A stretch of DNA of 5,113 bases, taken from positions 1-5,113 of the forward strand of contig CAIQJD010000771.1 of assembly GCA_903872005.1 (NCBI GenBank), written 5' to 3'. The position numbers and the translations under genes were made by a program. This document shows positions 1 to 5,064 of this stretch, one piece after another. Source of the DNA: an uncultured bacterium. Lineage in GTDB: Bacteria; Chloroflexota; Anaerolineae; JACIWP01. The notes below the pieces were generated by a model. It worked only from the letters and a program-made list of their open reading frames with translations. It was not told the DNA's origin and searched no databases. Position 1 is the first letter of the stretch, and every line of letters starts with the position of its first letter.

Positions 1-37
1 ACTGGGAGCCGGGGATGGCGCGCAGGCGGGCGATCAT
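1..37 (-). CDS. 5' end of the third gene of the MoxR-DUF58 operon (partial)
   Basis: Only the first 12 codons are in the window, reading MIARLRAIPGSQ before the left edge cuts the gene. The start is supported in two ways. The ATG overlaps the DUF58 stop as ATGA, a typical sign of translational coupling. A GGAGG Shine-Dalgarno also lies 6 bases upstream, inside the end of the DUF58 gene. In many bacteria the gene after MoxR and DUF58 encodes a multi-pass membrane protein with a transglutaminase-like domain. That is family knowledge only, because 12 residues cannot show it, and other products are possible. I am fairly sure a coding region starts here and do not know what it makes. Confidence 0.65.
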   Translation of the reverse strand, partial: MIARLRAIPGSQ

Positions 38-1335
38 GGCGCGCCTCCGACCATGTCGGGGGCCAGGCCGGCGGCCAATGTGGCGGCGTCGTCGCCGGCG
101 TCGCGCAGGCCAGGCAGGTGATAGACCAGCGCGCCCTCAATCTCCGGCGGGGCCGGCTCTGCCAGGGAGATCAACTCCATGCGCCGGCCGGCGGCGACGA
201 GCCGGCCGATGGAGTCGGCGATGTTGGGGGTGACGATGCCGGTCACGACAACGATGGTGCTTCCCCATGGAAGCGCGCTGCTTTCCGTGATGAGCAGATC
301 TTCCACTGGCGCGCTGGCGATGGGCGTCACCGCGGCCAGCAGCTCCAGCAGGCGGGTCAGATGGCTGGCGCTGCGACCGGGCAGCATCCGGATCGGCTGA
401 TCGGAGCCGGGGAGGCAGCCATTGGCGACCAGCCCCACCGCGTAACGCCGCTCCGCGCCGTAATTGGCGACCGAAGCGGCCACGCTGATGGTCTTTTCCA
501 GCAATTGCGGGTCATAGCCGTGCCAGAAACGCTCGAAGTTGGCGACGTTGAGGAAGACGAGCAGGTTGTAGGCCGTGGTCGGCTCCTGGACGCGCACTTG
601 CAACTGGCCGCGCCGCGCCGTAGCCTTCCAATGGATGCGCCGGCGGTCGTCTTGCGGGCCATAGTCGCGGATGCCGATGGTGCGGGTCGGATCCTCGAAC
701 ATGCGCCGGCGCACGGCGCGGTCGCCCAGCGGGTCCTTGGCCGGCAGGCCCAGCGCCGCCAGGGGCCAGACGCGCGGGTAAACCAGCAGCCAGTCGCGCG
801 CCGGCAACGTAGCGCGGTTCTCGAACAGGCCGAACATATCGCCCGATTTGAGAAAAGTCGCCCCGAAGTTGAAATAGCCGCGCTGCTCACAGCGCGCCGT
901 GAAGACCCGCTCGGTCTGCTCGTACCAACGCATGGAGTAGAGCGCGTGGGCCGTGACAAGGCCCAGCTTTTGTTGCGAGGTGCGGCCGGCGTCTTGCAGC
1001 GTCAGCTCGATCGGGAATTCGTCGTCCACTTGCAGCCAGCCCACCGGCAAGAGCTTGCGGTTCTGAATCCGCACCGTGACGCGAATCTCTTCGCCGACGA
1101 AGGCGCGCTGCTCGCTGAGGACGCGCTCGTAGCGCAAGCCGCGCAGCGCCAGCCTGTTCCAGGCCCAGGCGACGGGGATGATGGTGAGGAGGAGCGCGGC
1201 AACCAGGATCGGCCCCGGCCGGCGGGCGATCAGGCCGGCGGCGGTCAGCGCCAGCGCCAGCGCTACCCAGGCCCCGCTATACTGCGTGGTCTTGTTGGGG
1301 TCTAGCTGGAAGCGCGCCCCGGCGCTGGATCTCAT
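34..1335 (-). CDS. DUF58 domain protein, membrane-anchored, vWA-like
   Basis: This 433-residue protein belongs to the DUF58 family. Two hydrophobic stretches near the N-terminus (about residues 22-38 and 41-59) should anchor it in the membrane as a hairpin. A beta-rich segment follows (about 65-190) with the usual family wording around an early GEEIRVTVRIQN. The family signature is at about 222-247, with Y225, G226, D229, R232, W236, A238, T239 and R241 in the pattern RDYGPQDDRRRIHWKATAR. The rest resembles a von Willebrand A-type fold starting near YNLLVFLN (256-263), but the metal-binding DxSxS motif is not intact there. The function of DUF58 proteins is poorly defined. They travel with MoxR ATPases and are thought to be their partners or clients, in envelope or stress functions. 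The start lies 3 bases after the MoxR stop, with AGGG about 8 bases upstream, so the two are surely co-transcribed. The stop overlaps the next start (ATGA). Confidence 0.92.
   Translation of the reverse strand: MRSSAGARFQLDPNKTTQYSGAWVALALALTAAGLIARRPGPILVAALLLTIIPVAWAWNRLALRGLRYERVLSEQRAFVGEEIRVTVRIQNRKLLPVGWLQVDDEFPIELTLQDAGRTSQQKLGLVTAHALYSMRWYEQTERVFTARCEQRGYFNFGATFLKSGDMFGLFENRATLPARDWLLVYPRVWPLAALGLPAKDPLGDRAVRRRMFEDPTRTIGIRDYGPQDDRRRIHWKATARRGQLQVRVQEPTTAYNLLVFLNVANFERFWHGYDPQLLEKTISVAASVANYGAERRYAVGLVANGCLPGSDQPIRMLPGRSASHLTRLLELLAAVTPIASAPVEDLLITESSALPWGSTIVVVTGIVTPNIADSIGRLVAAGRRMELISLAEPAPPEIEGALVYHLPGLRDAGDDAATLAAGLAPDMVGGAP
44..48 (-). promoter_or_regulatory. Shine-Dalgarno GGAGG for the partial downstream gene
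   Basis: GGAGG on the minus strand lies 6 bases before the ATG at 37-35, within the last codons of the DUF58 gene. It decides the start of the partial third gene and indicates translation coupled to DUF58. Confidence 0.7.
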
Positions 1336-1338
1336 CGG

Positions 1339-2286
1339 CTATCCCTGCACCGGTACGGGGACTTCGCCGACGAGCTGCTCGACTACCTGCGCCGGCGTGC
1401 GCCCGCGCAGCCGCACGCGCTGACTGATCATGATGCGATGGGTCAGGACATGGGGGGCAAGATACTTGACGTCATCGGGGATGACGAAGGCGCGGCCGCG
1501 TATGCCGGCCAATGCCTGGGCGCAGCGGTAGAGGCCCAGCGCGCCGCGCGGGCTGACGCCCAGCTCCACGGCCTCGTGCGCTCGCGTCGCCCGCGCCATC
1601 TCCACCAGATATTCGCGCACCGATTGTTCTACATGCACCTGGCGCACCAAGCGCTGCATCTCGATCAGTTCTTCGGCGCCGACGACCGGCTCCAGCGTCT
1701 CCAGCGGGTCTTCAGTCTCGAAGCGCAGCAAAATTTGGTTCTCTTCGGCGGCGCTGGGATAGCCCAGCGCGACGCGCAACAAGAAGCGGTCAACCTGCGC
1801 TTCGGGCAGGGGGAATGTGCCTTCCAGCTCCACCGGGTTCTGGGTCGCCAGGACCATGAAGGGGCGTGGCAGCATGTATGTTTGTCCGTCTACCGTGATC
1901 TGATGCTCTTGCATCGCTTCCAGGAGGGCGCTCTGGGTGCGCGGCGTGGCGCGGTTGATCTCGTCGGCCAGGACGACCTGGGCCATGATGGGGCCGGCGC
2001 GGAACTCGAACTCCTGGGCGCGCTGGTTGAAGAATGACACGCCGGTCACGTCCGATGGCAAGAGGTCGGGCGTGAATTGAATGCGGTTGTAGCTGCACCC
2101 CAGCGAGCGCGCCAGCGCCTTGGCCAGGGTCGTCTTCCCGATGCCGGGCACATCCTCAATGAGGATGTGGCCTTCGCTGAGGAGGCCGACCAGGATCAGC
2201 TCGACGGCTTCGTCTTTGCCGACGATGACCCGGGCGACATTGGCGCTCAGCCGGCCGGCGACCTCGCTGATGGCAGTAAGCGACAT
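1339..2286 (-). CDS. MoxR-family AAA+ ATPase
   Basis: This 315-residue protein has the normal length and domain order of the MoxR family. A Walker A loop at 44-52 (EDVPGIGKT) carries K51 and T52. Residues 72-84 (TPDLLPSDVTGVS) and the AGPI near 97-100 are typical of the family. Walker B is at 104-110 with D108 and E109. Sensor 1 is at ATQNP (147-151, N150), the likely arginine finger is R167 in VDRFLL, and the C-terminal lid holds the SPRGAL sensor 2 motif (R247). All residues needed for ATP binding and hydrolysis appear present. MoxR ATPases are cytoplasmic ring-forming enzymes believed to act as chaperones that remodel or activate partner proteins, often vWA-type proteins encoded beside them. 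DUF58, 3 bases downstream, is the obvious partner. The start is supported by AGGAG 6 bases upstream and by a good promoter ahead of it. The physiological client is unknown. Confidence 0.95.
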   Translation of the reverse strand: MSLTAISEVAGRLSANVARVIVGKDEAVELILVGLLSEGHILIEDVPGIGKTTLAKALARSLGCSYNRIQFTPDLLPSDVTGVSFFNQRAQEFEFRAGPIMAQVVLADEINRATPRTQSALLEAMQEHQITVDGQTYMLPRPFMVLATQNPVELEGTFPLPEAQVDRFLLRVALGYPSAAEENQILLRFETEDPLETLEPVVGAEELIEMQRLVRQVHVEQSVREYLVEMARATRAHEAVELGVSPRGALGLYRCAQALAGIRGRAFVIPDDVKYLAPHVLTHRIMISQRVRLRGRTPAQVVEQLVGEVPVPVQG

Positions 2287-2293
2287 ACCATGC

Positions 2294-2305
2294 TCCTACG
2301 TAGGA
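2294..2305. repeat. 12-bp perfect palindrome covering the MoxR Shine-Dalgarno
   Basis: TCCTACGTAGGA is fully self-complementary. Its right half on the minus strand supplies AGGAG, 6 bases before the MoxR ATG. It lies in the 5' leader, about 10 to 20 bases downstream of the predicted transcription start. It could be a small operator, or a coincidence of the Shine-Dalgarno with its complement. The RNA stem it could form is only 4 bp around ACGT and would be weak. Confidence 0.4.
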
Positions 2306-2322
2306 CAAGATAGTGCAAGCGC

Positions 2323-2351
2323 AGCTTACCCCAAGAGGAGCCGACTGTCAA
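2323..2351 (-). promoter_or_regulatory. Sigma-70-type promoter for the MoxR-DUF58 operon
   Basis: On the minus strand a perfect -35 box TTGACA (2351-2346) is followed by a 17-base spacer and a -10 box TAAGCT (2328-2323). The -10 matches TATAAT at the important positions 1, 2 and 6 only. The expected start is near 2316, giving a leader of about 30 bases before the MoxR ATG. Spacing, orientation and location all fit, so this is the best-supported promoter in the window. Confidence 0.65.
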
Positions 2352-2388
2352 CTCGCGAACGGCCCGATGACCAACGCGGGATCGGAAT

Positions 2389-2463
2389 ATGGGACGCGGA
2401 GACACGCGGATCGGGCCTGCGTGGTTCTCCTTCCGCGTTCATCCGCGCTCGTCCGCGTCCCAT
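2389..2463. repeat. Inverted array of 10-bp CGCGGA/TCCGCG units
   Basis: The outer arms are a perfect 12-bp inverted repeat (ATGGGACGCGGA at 2389-2400, TCCGCGTCCCAT at 2452-2463). Within them the left side has CGCGGA twice at a 10-base step (2395-2400 and 2405-2410). The right side has TCCGCG three times at exactly 10-base steps (2432, 2442, 2452). CGCGGAT at 2405-2411 also pairs with ATCCGCG at 2441-2447. The element sits in the middle of the divergent spacer, about 40 bases upstream of the MoxR -35 box. It could be a helically phased protein-binding site controlling one or both genes, or a copy of a dispersed intergenic repeat. Confidence 0.6.
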
Positions 2464-2530
2464 CCTCTGCCAACTTTGATTACACCGCGCGATGGGCCTT
2501 CCGATGCATGTCGCTGCACCCGCCGGCGCG

Positions 2531-2548
2531 GTATTCTGAGCGCAATAC
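2531..2548 (+). promoter_or_regulatory. Weak -10 candidate with a small inverted repeat, upstream of the radical SAM gene
   Basis: TATTCT at 2532-2537 resembles a -10 box and would give a leader of roughly 50 to 55 bases. No convincing -35 box is found 16 to 18 bases before it. The same spot holds GTATT (2531-2535) and its inverse AATAC (2544-2548), which could be a half-site pair for a regulator. Both readings are weak. Confidence 0.25.
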
Positions 2549-2567
2549 GAGGCCAAGACGCAACCAC

Positions 2568-2590
2568 GCGCGGCGCGCCGCGCAAGGAGA
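2568..2590 (+). promoter_or_regulatory. 16-bp GC palindrome abutting the Shine-Dalgarno of the radical SAM gene
   Basis: GCGCGGCGCGCCGCGC (2568-2583) is a perfect palindrome. As RNA it can fold into a 6-bp stem with a CGCG loop. It directly touches the strong ribosome binding site AAGGAGA (2584-2590), which is 7 bases before the ATG at 2598. This Shine-Dalgarno is the main reason for choosing that start over in-frame upstream codons. The palindrome may be an operator or a structured leader that affects translation. In DNA this GC-rich, chance cannot be ruled out. Confidence 0.5.
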
Positions 2591-2597
2591 TGAACCG

Positions 2598-3758
2598 ATG
2601 GAAACCACTCAGACGCAAGCCGTCAAAGTCTACTTTGAAGTCACCAATGCCTGCAACTTCGATTGCGATTTCTGCCCCAGCGGCGGCTCGACCCGCCGGC
2701 GCGGCCCGATGGATTTCGCACTGCTGCAAAAGGGGATTGACGAGATCGCGGCCGGCCGGCTGGCCGACACGGTCGGCTTTCACATCCTGGGCGAGCCGCT
2801 ACTCTACCCGCGCATCTACGACGCCATCGCCTACGCCAAGAGCAAAGGGCTACGCACGGAGATCAATACCAACGGCTCCCTGTTGACGCCAGAGCGCCTG
2901 GCGCAGTTGATGGCCGCCGGCCTGGACGACCTGGCGATCTCGGTGCAGGTCTTGGGAGCGCGCGAACACTCCTGTCGCGGGACGACCATGCCTTTCGAGG
3001 AATACTACCGCCGCGTGTTGGACGCGGTGCGCTTCACGCAAGCCGGCGCGTCGCGCATGGATGTCTGCCTCTGCTTCATGAACACGGCGACGATCAAGTA
3101 CTTCGACATTGACCAGTTCTTGCGCCTGAACCGCAACCCGCGCACGGTGCGCGCCAGACTGGTCGGCTTCTTGCTCGACCTCTATGCGGTCATCGGCAAG
3201 CCGGCCGAGCGCCAGGAAGTCGAGCGGGCCGTGGGCCGGCTCAACCTGGAGCATCCGCGCCTCCTGCGCCTGGATAAGCGCCTGGCGGTCTACGCCCAGC
3301 CCTTCGCCGACTGGGGCAACGCCTTCACCTCGCGCAAGGTCTTCCCGGCCAGGCTGGGCTACTGTAACTACGGCATGAAGAACATTGGTGTGCTGAACGA
3401 CGGCCGCGTGACGATCTGCTGCGCTGACTATGACGGCAAGACGGCGCTGGGGGACTTGAATCGCGAGGGGCTGGGCGACATTCTGGCATCCGCGCCGGCT
3501 TGCGCCATCCGCGCCGGCTTCGACAAGGCGCGCCTGGTGCATCCGTATTGTCAGCGTTGCGTGGGCAGTCCGTCGCCGGCCAAGGCGGCCTTCAAGGGGC
3601 TGGCGAGCATCTATCTGTTCCGCTGGCTGAAGTTCCAGCCGGCGCAGATTGGGGAGATCGAGTTGCTCAAGCCGCCGGCCCCGCTGCGCCTGGGCTGGCG
3701 CGAGAGGACGCTGCGGCTGCCAGCGCTGGTGCGCGCCGAGGAGGTGGGAAAGGCGTAG
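2598..3758 (+). CDS. Radical SAM enzyme with C-terminal SPASM/twitch-like domain
   Basis: This 386-residue protein starts almost directly with the radical SAM core. C19, C23 and C26 form the CX3CX2C motif (CNFDCDFC) that binds the 4Fe-4S cluster cleaving S-adenosylmethionine. LGEP at 64-67 is the GGEP-like motif near the SAM amino group, and TNGSLLT (91-97) is typical of strand 4. The C-terminal part has C256, then G269 and C274 in a CX12GX4C pattern, C275, and C318 and C321 as CX2C. This fits a SPASM or twitch domain holding one auxiliary Fe-S cluster. The later cysteines needed for a full two-cluster SPASM are missing. Residues 325-386 form a tail with no domain I recognise. Such enzymes modify peptides, proteins or small metabolites, and the substrate cannot be read from this sequence. 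The gene stands alone, divergent from MoxR and convergent with DegV, with no precursor peptide, transporter or partner in view. The start is set by AAGGAGA 7 bases upstream. Confidence 0.9.
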   Translation: METTQTQAVKVYFEVTNACNFDCDFCPSGGSTRRRGPMDFALLQKGIDEIAAGRLADTVGFHILGEPLLYPRIYDAIAYAKSKGLRTEINTNGSLLTPERLAQLMAAGLDDLAISVQVLGAREHSCRGTTMPFEEYYRRVLDAVRFTQAGASRMDVCLCFMNTATIKYFDIDQFLRLNRNPRTVRARLVGFLLDLYAVIGKPAERQEVERAVGRLNLEHPRLLRLDKRLAVYAQPFADWGNAFTSRKVFPARLGYCNYGMKNIGVLNDGRVTICCADYDGKTALGDLNREGLGDILASAPACAIRAGFDKARLVHPYCQRCVGSPSPAKAAFKGLASIYLFRWLKFQPAQIGEIELLKPPAPLRLGWRERTLRLPALVRAEEVGKA

Positions 3759-3767
3759 GGGCCGATC

Positions 3768-3792
3768 TGGACTGCGTAGGCTTGCCTACGCA
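3768..3792. repeat. REP-like palindromic unit, copy 1
   Basis: TGCGTAGGC (3773-3781), TT, then GCCTACGCA (3784-3792) form a perfect 20-bp palindromic unit 14 bases after the radical SAM stop. The 20 bases at 3768-3787 recur exactly at 5094-5113, and a slightly changed inverted copy is at 5061-5086. With its 2-base loop it is a palindrome more than a classic terminator, and no T-run follows. It is best read as a member of a dispersed intergenic repeat family that may also slow or end transcription. Confidence 0.7.
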
Positions 3793-3795
3793 CAA

Positions 3796-3852
3796 CGCGG
3801 CCATCCACGAATGGGGGGCACGAATATACCCGCCTATTCGTGGATGGCCGCG
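3796..3852. repeat. Large hairpin with 17-bp perfect arms and an alternative pairing
   Basis: The arms at 3796-3812 and 3836-3852 are perfectly complementary (CGCGGCCATCCACGAAT and its inverse). One G-T and two G-C pairs extend the stem inward. The loop contains a second copy of CACGAATA (3819-3826) that can pair instead with TATTCGTG (3835-3842). It follows palindrome copy 1 by 3 bases. It could act as a terminator-like structure for the convergent genes, though neither side has a clear T-run. Confidence 0.7.
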
Positions 3853-4045
3853 CCAAGCCGGCGAGACATCACGCGGCGCGATAGGCGCAGCCGATGGGCT
3901 GGAAGCCGGCTACTTCCTCGCGCGCCAATTGCGTGCGGATGCGCTCGAATTGCCGTACCGTAATGCGTATCCGGCTGTGGCGGATGGCCTCGGCTACATC
4001 AAAATTGGCGCGGCGACAACCGACGCGCAGGCAAGCCACGAACGA
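3853..4045. other. Spacer between palindromes; possible short gene remnant
   Basis: No convincing gene lies here. A minus-strand frame is open from a GTG at 4039-4037 to a TGA at 3871-3869 (56 codons plus stop). It has a natural-looking composition and ends FQPIGCAYRAA, but it has no ribosome binding site, and its first codons lie in repeat sequence. The complementary plus-strand register is open too, which in DNA this GC-rich says little. GCGCAGGCAAGCC at 4025-4037 repeats exactly at 5061-5073, so the right edge belongs to the palindrome family. The segment could be a decayed gene end or plain spacer, and I do not recognise either reading. Confidence 0.3.
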
Positions 4046-4101
4046 AGGGCGCGCATAGACGAATCGGAACTTGCCGGCTCCGATTCGTCTATGCGCGCCC
4101 T
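4046..4101. terminator. Perfect 23-bp hairpin just after the DegV stop
   Basis: The arms at 4046-4068 and 4079-4101 are perfectly complementary over 23 bases (the left arm begins AGGGCGCGCATAGACG) around a 10-base loop. The structure begins one base beyond the DegV stop on the minus strand and faces the end of the radical SAM gene. Position and strength suggest transcription termination or protection of the mRNA 3' end. A proper U-run is missing on the DegV side (TTCGTTCG follows), so it is not a textbook intrinsic terminator. It may equally be another member of the intergenic repeat set. Confidence 0.6.
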
Positions 4102-4102
4102 A

Positions 4103-4957
4103 TCACGCGCTCACGGCGAAGATCACCGTGATCATCCCCGCGCCGCCATGCACCGACATCCCCGGCGTCATCTCGGCGATCAGGATATCTCTGGGGCAGG
4201 GGAGCGCGGCGCGCAACTGCGTCTCAAAGCTCAACGCATCCTGGCGAGCGCAGATGTGGACAATTGCCATGCGCTCGATGGGCCGGCCGGCCGCGGCCGC
4301 TCTTGCCAGCTCGATCACCCGCGCCCACGATTTGGCGCGCGAGCGCACCCGCTCCAGCATATCCAGCTTGCCATCGCGGACGGTCAGGATCGGCTTCACA
4401 TCCAGCAAGCCGGCGAAGCTGGCGGTCAGTTGGCTCACCCGGCCGCTCATGGCGAGATACTTCAGCGTCGGCAACGCGGCGTAGACATAGGTGCGCTGGC
4501 GCAGGTTCAACGCGGCGGCGATGACCTCGTCTTTGGATGCGCCGGCGGCAGCCGCATCGGCCGCCGCCAATACCATGAACCCCTGGGCCAGCGTGAGCGT
4601 GCGCGAATCCACCACCGTGATATCGCGATCGGGCAACATCCCGCGCGCCGTCTGGGCCGAGCCATACGTGGCGCTCACCTCGCCGCTGACGCAGAAACAG
4701 ATGACCTGCTCCGCGCCGGCGTCAAAGGCGGCCTGAAACGCGGCGACGAACTTCCCCGGCGCCGGCGCGGCGGTGGTCGGGAGCTTGCCGTCGCGTTCGA
4801 TGCGGGCGAAGGCGCCGGCGTCGTCAATATCGGCGTTAGTCTCCAGGACGTCGGAGCCGAAATGAACGGTGATGGGCACCTGGGGGACGCCGTAGCGGGC
4901 AGCGATGTCGGCCGGGATGCTGGCGTCGCTGTCGGTCACGATGGCAATGCGCGGCAT
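4103..4957 (-). CDS. DegV-family fatty-acid-binding protein
   Basis: This 284-residue protein covers the whole DegV fold at normal length. It opens with IAIVTDSDASIP (4-15), the usual DegV N-terminus. A loop with T61 and T62 in TTAAPAPGKF matches the family's TSQPSPGEF. VSATYGSAQTA (94-104) matches the LSGTYQSA stretch. VVDSRTLTLAQG (115-126), LKYLAMSGRVSQ (165-176) and LLDVKPIL (184-191) are further family blocks. The end, TPGMSVHGGAGMI (264-276), matches the GxHxGPG region. DegV proteins bind a single fatty acid, and some (FakB) present it to the kinase FakA for phosphorylation and entry into phospholipid synthesis. No fakA is in the window, so the role here stays at fatty-acid binding. Small changes are seen: SQ is AA in the first loop, SG is SA in the second, and GPG is GAG near the end. 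The start is supported by AAAGGAG 6 bases upstream. It is transcribed alone, convergent with the radical SAM gene. Confidence 0.93.
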   Translation of the reverse strand: MPRIAIVTDSDASIPADIAARYGVPQVPITVHFGSDVLETNADIDDAGAFARIERDGKLPTTAAPAPGKFVAAFQAAFDAGAEQVICFCVSGEVSATYGSAQTARGMLPDRDITVVDSRTLTLAQGFMVLAAADAAAAGASKDEVIAAALNLRQRTYVYAALPTLKYLAMSGRVSQLTASFAGLLDVKPILTVRDGKLDMLERVRSRAKSWARVIELARAAAAGRPIERMAIVHICARQDALSFETQLRAALPCPRDILIAEMTPGMSVHGGAGMITVIFAVSA

Positions 4958-4963
4958 AAGACA

Positions 4964-5004
4964 CTCCTTTGACGACCGGGGTAAATGGCTCCGGCGGGAG
5001 CTTA
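4964..5004 (-). promoter_or_regulatory. Leader of the DegV gene: strong Shine-Dalgarno and weak -10 candidate
   Basis: AAAGGAG (4970-4964 on the minus strand) is 6 bases from the ATG and settles the DegV start. Further upstream, TAAGCT (5004-4999) repeats the -10 hexamer of the MoxR promoter, inside the shared octamer GGTAAGCT. There is no recognisable -35 box at the correct distance. The ribosome binding site is firm and the promoter is only a suggestion. Confidence 0.4.
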
Positions 5005-5037
5005 CCTGATGTAACCCGGCGGGCGCTCGGAAGAGAC

Positions 5038-5064
5038 GCGCCGGCCGGCATGACCGGCCGGCGC
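5038..5064. repeat. 11-bp perfect GC hairpin
   Basis: GCGCCGGCCGG (5038-5048) and CCGGCCGGCGC (5054-5064) are perfectly complementary around CATGA. The stem is all G-C and would be very stable in RNA or extruded DNA. It directly adjoins the next palindrome, which suggests one composite intergenic element upstream of DegV. No T-run follows on either strand. Confidence 0.6.

Noticed and set aside
118..1305. Long plus-strand open frame of about 395 codons opposite the DUF58 gene
   Set aside because: It is the antisense shadow of a clear DUF58 gene in GC-rich DNA. The translation is rich in R, G, Q and A and has no family motif.
2284..2291. Upstream ATG overlapping the MoxR start (ATGGTATG) as a regulatory short frame
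   Set aside because: It starts 1 base from the AGGAG, too near for initiation, while the MoxR ATG has normal spacing.
2313..2597. Upstream in-frame start giving the radical SAM protein about 95 extra N-terminal residues
   Set aside because: The extra part is R- and P-rich, crosses the inverted repeat array and lacks a ribosome binding site. The ATG at 2598 has AAGGAGA at 7 bases and starts just before the cluster motif.
3796..4101. Complete insertion sequence or MITE bounded by the two large hairpins
   Set aside because: The outer arms of the two hairpins are unrelated apart from ATTCGT, and no target-site duplication or transposase is seen.
2598..4102. RiPP-type cluster with a precursor peptide near the radical SAM gene
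   Set aside because: I found no short frame with a ribosome binding site and a peptide-like core on either side. The 56-codon frame at 3869-4039 lacks a proper start.
3500..4972. Plus-strand open frame of about 490 codons from inside the radical SAM gene, across the spacer and opposite DegV
   Set aside because: It overlaps two genes with strong family motifs and passes through three perfect palindromes. Its composition is that of an antisense or off-frame reading.
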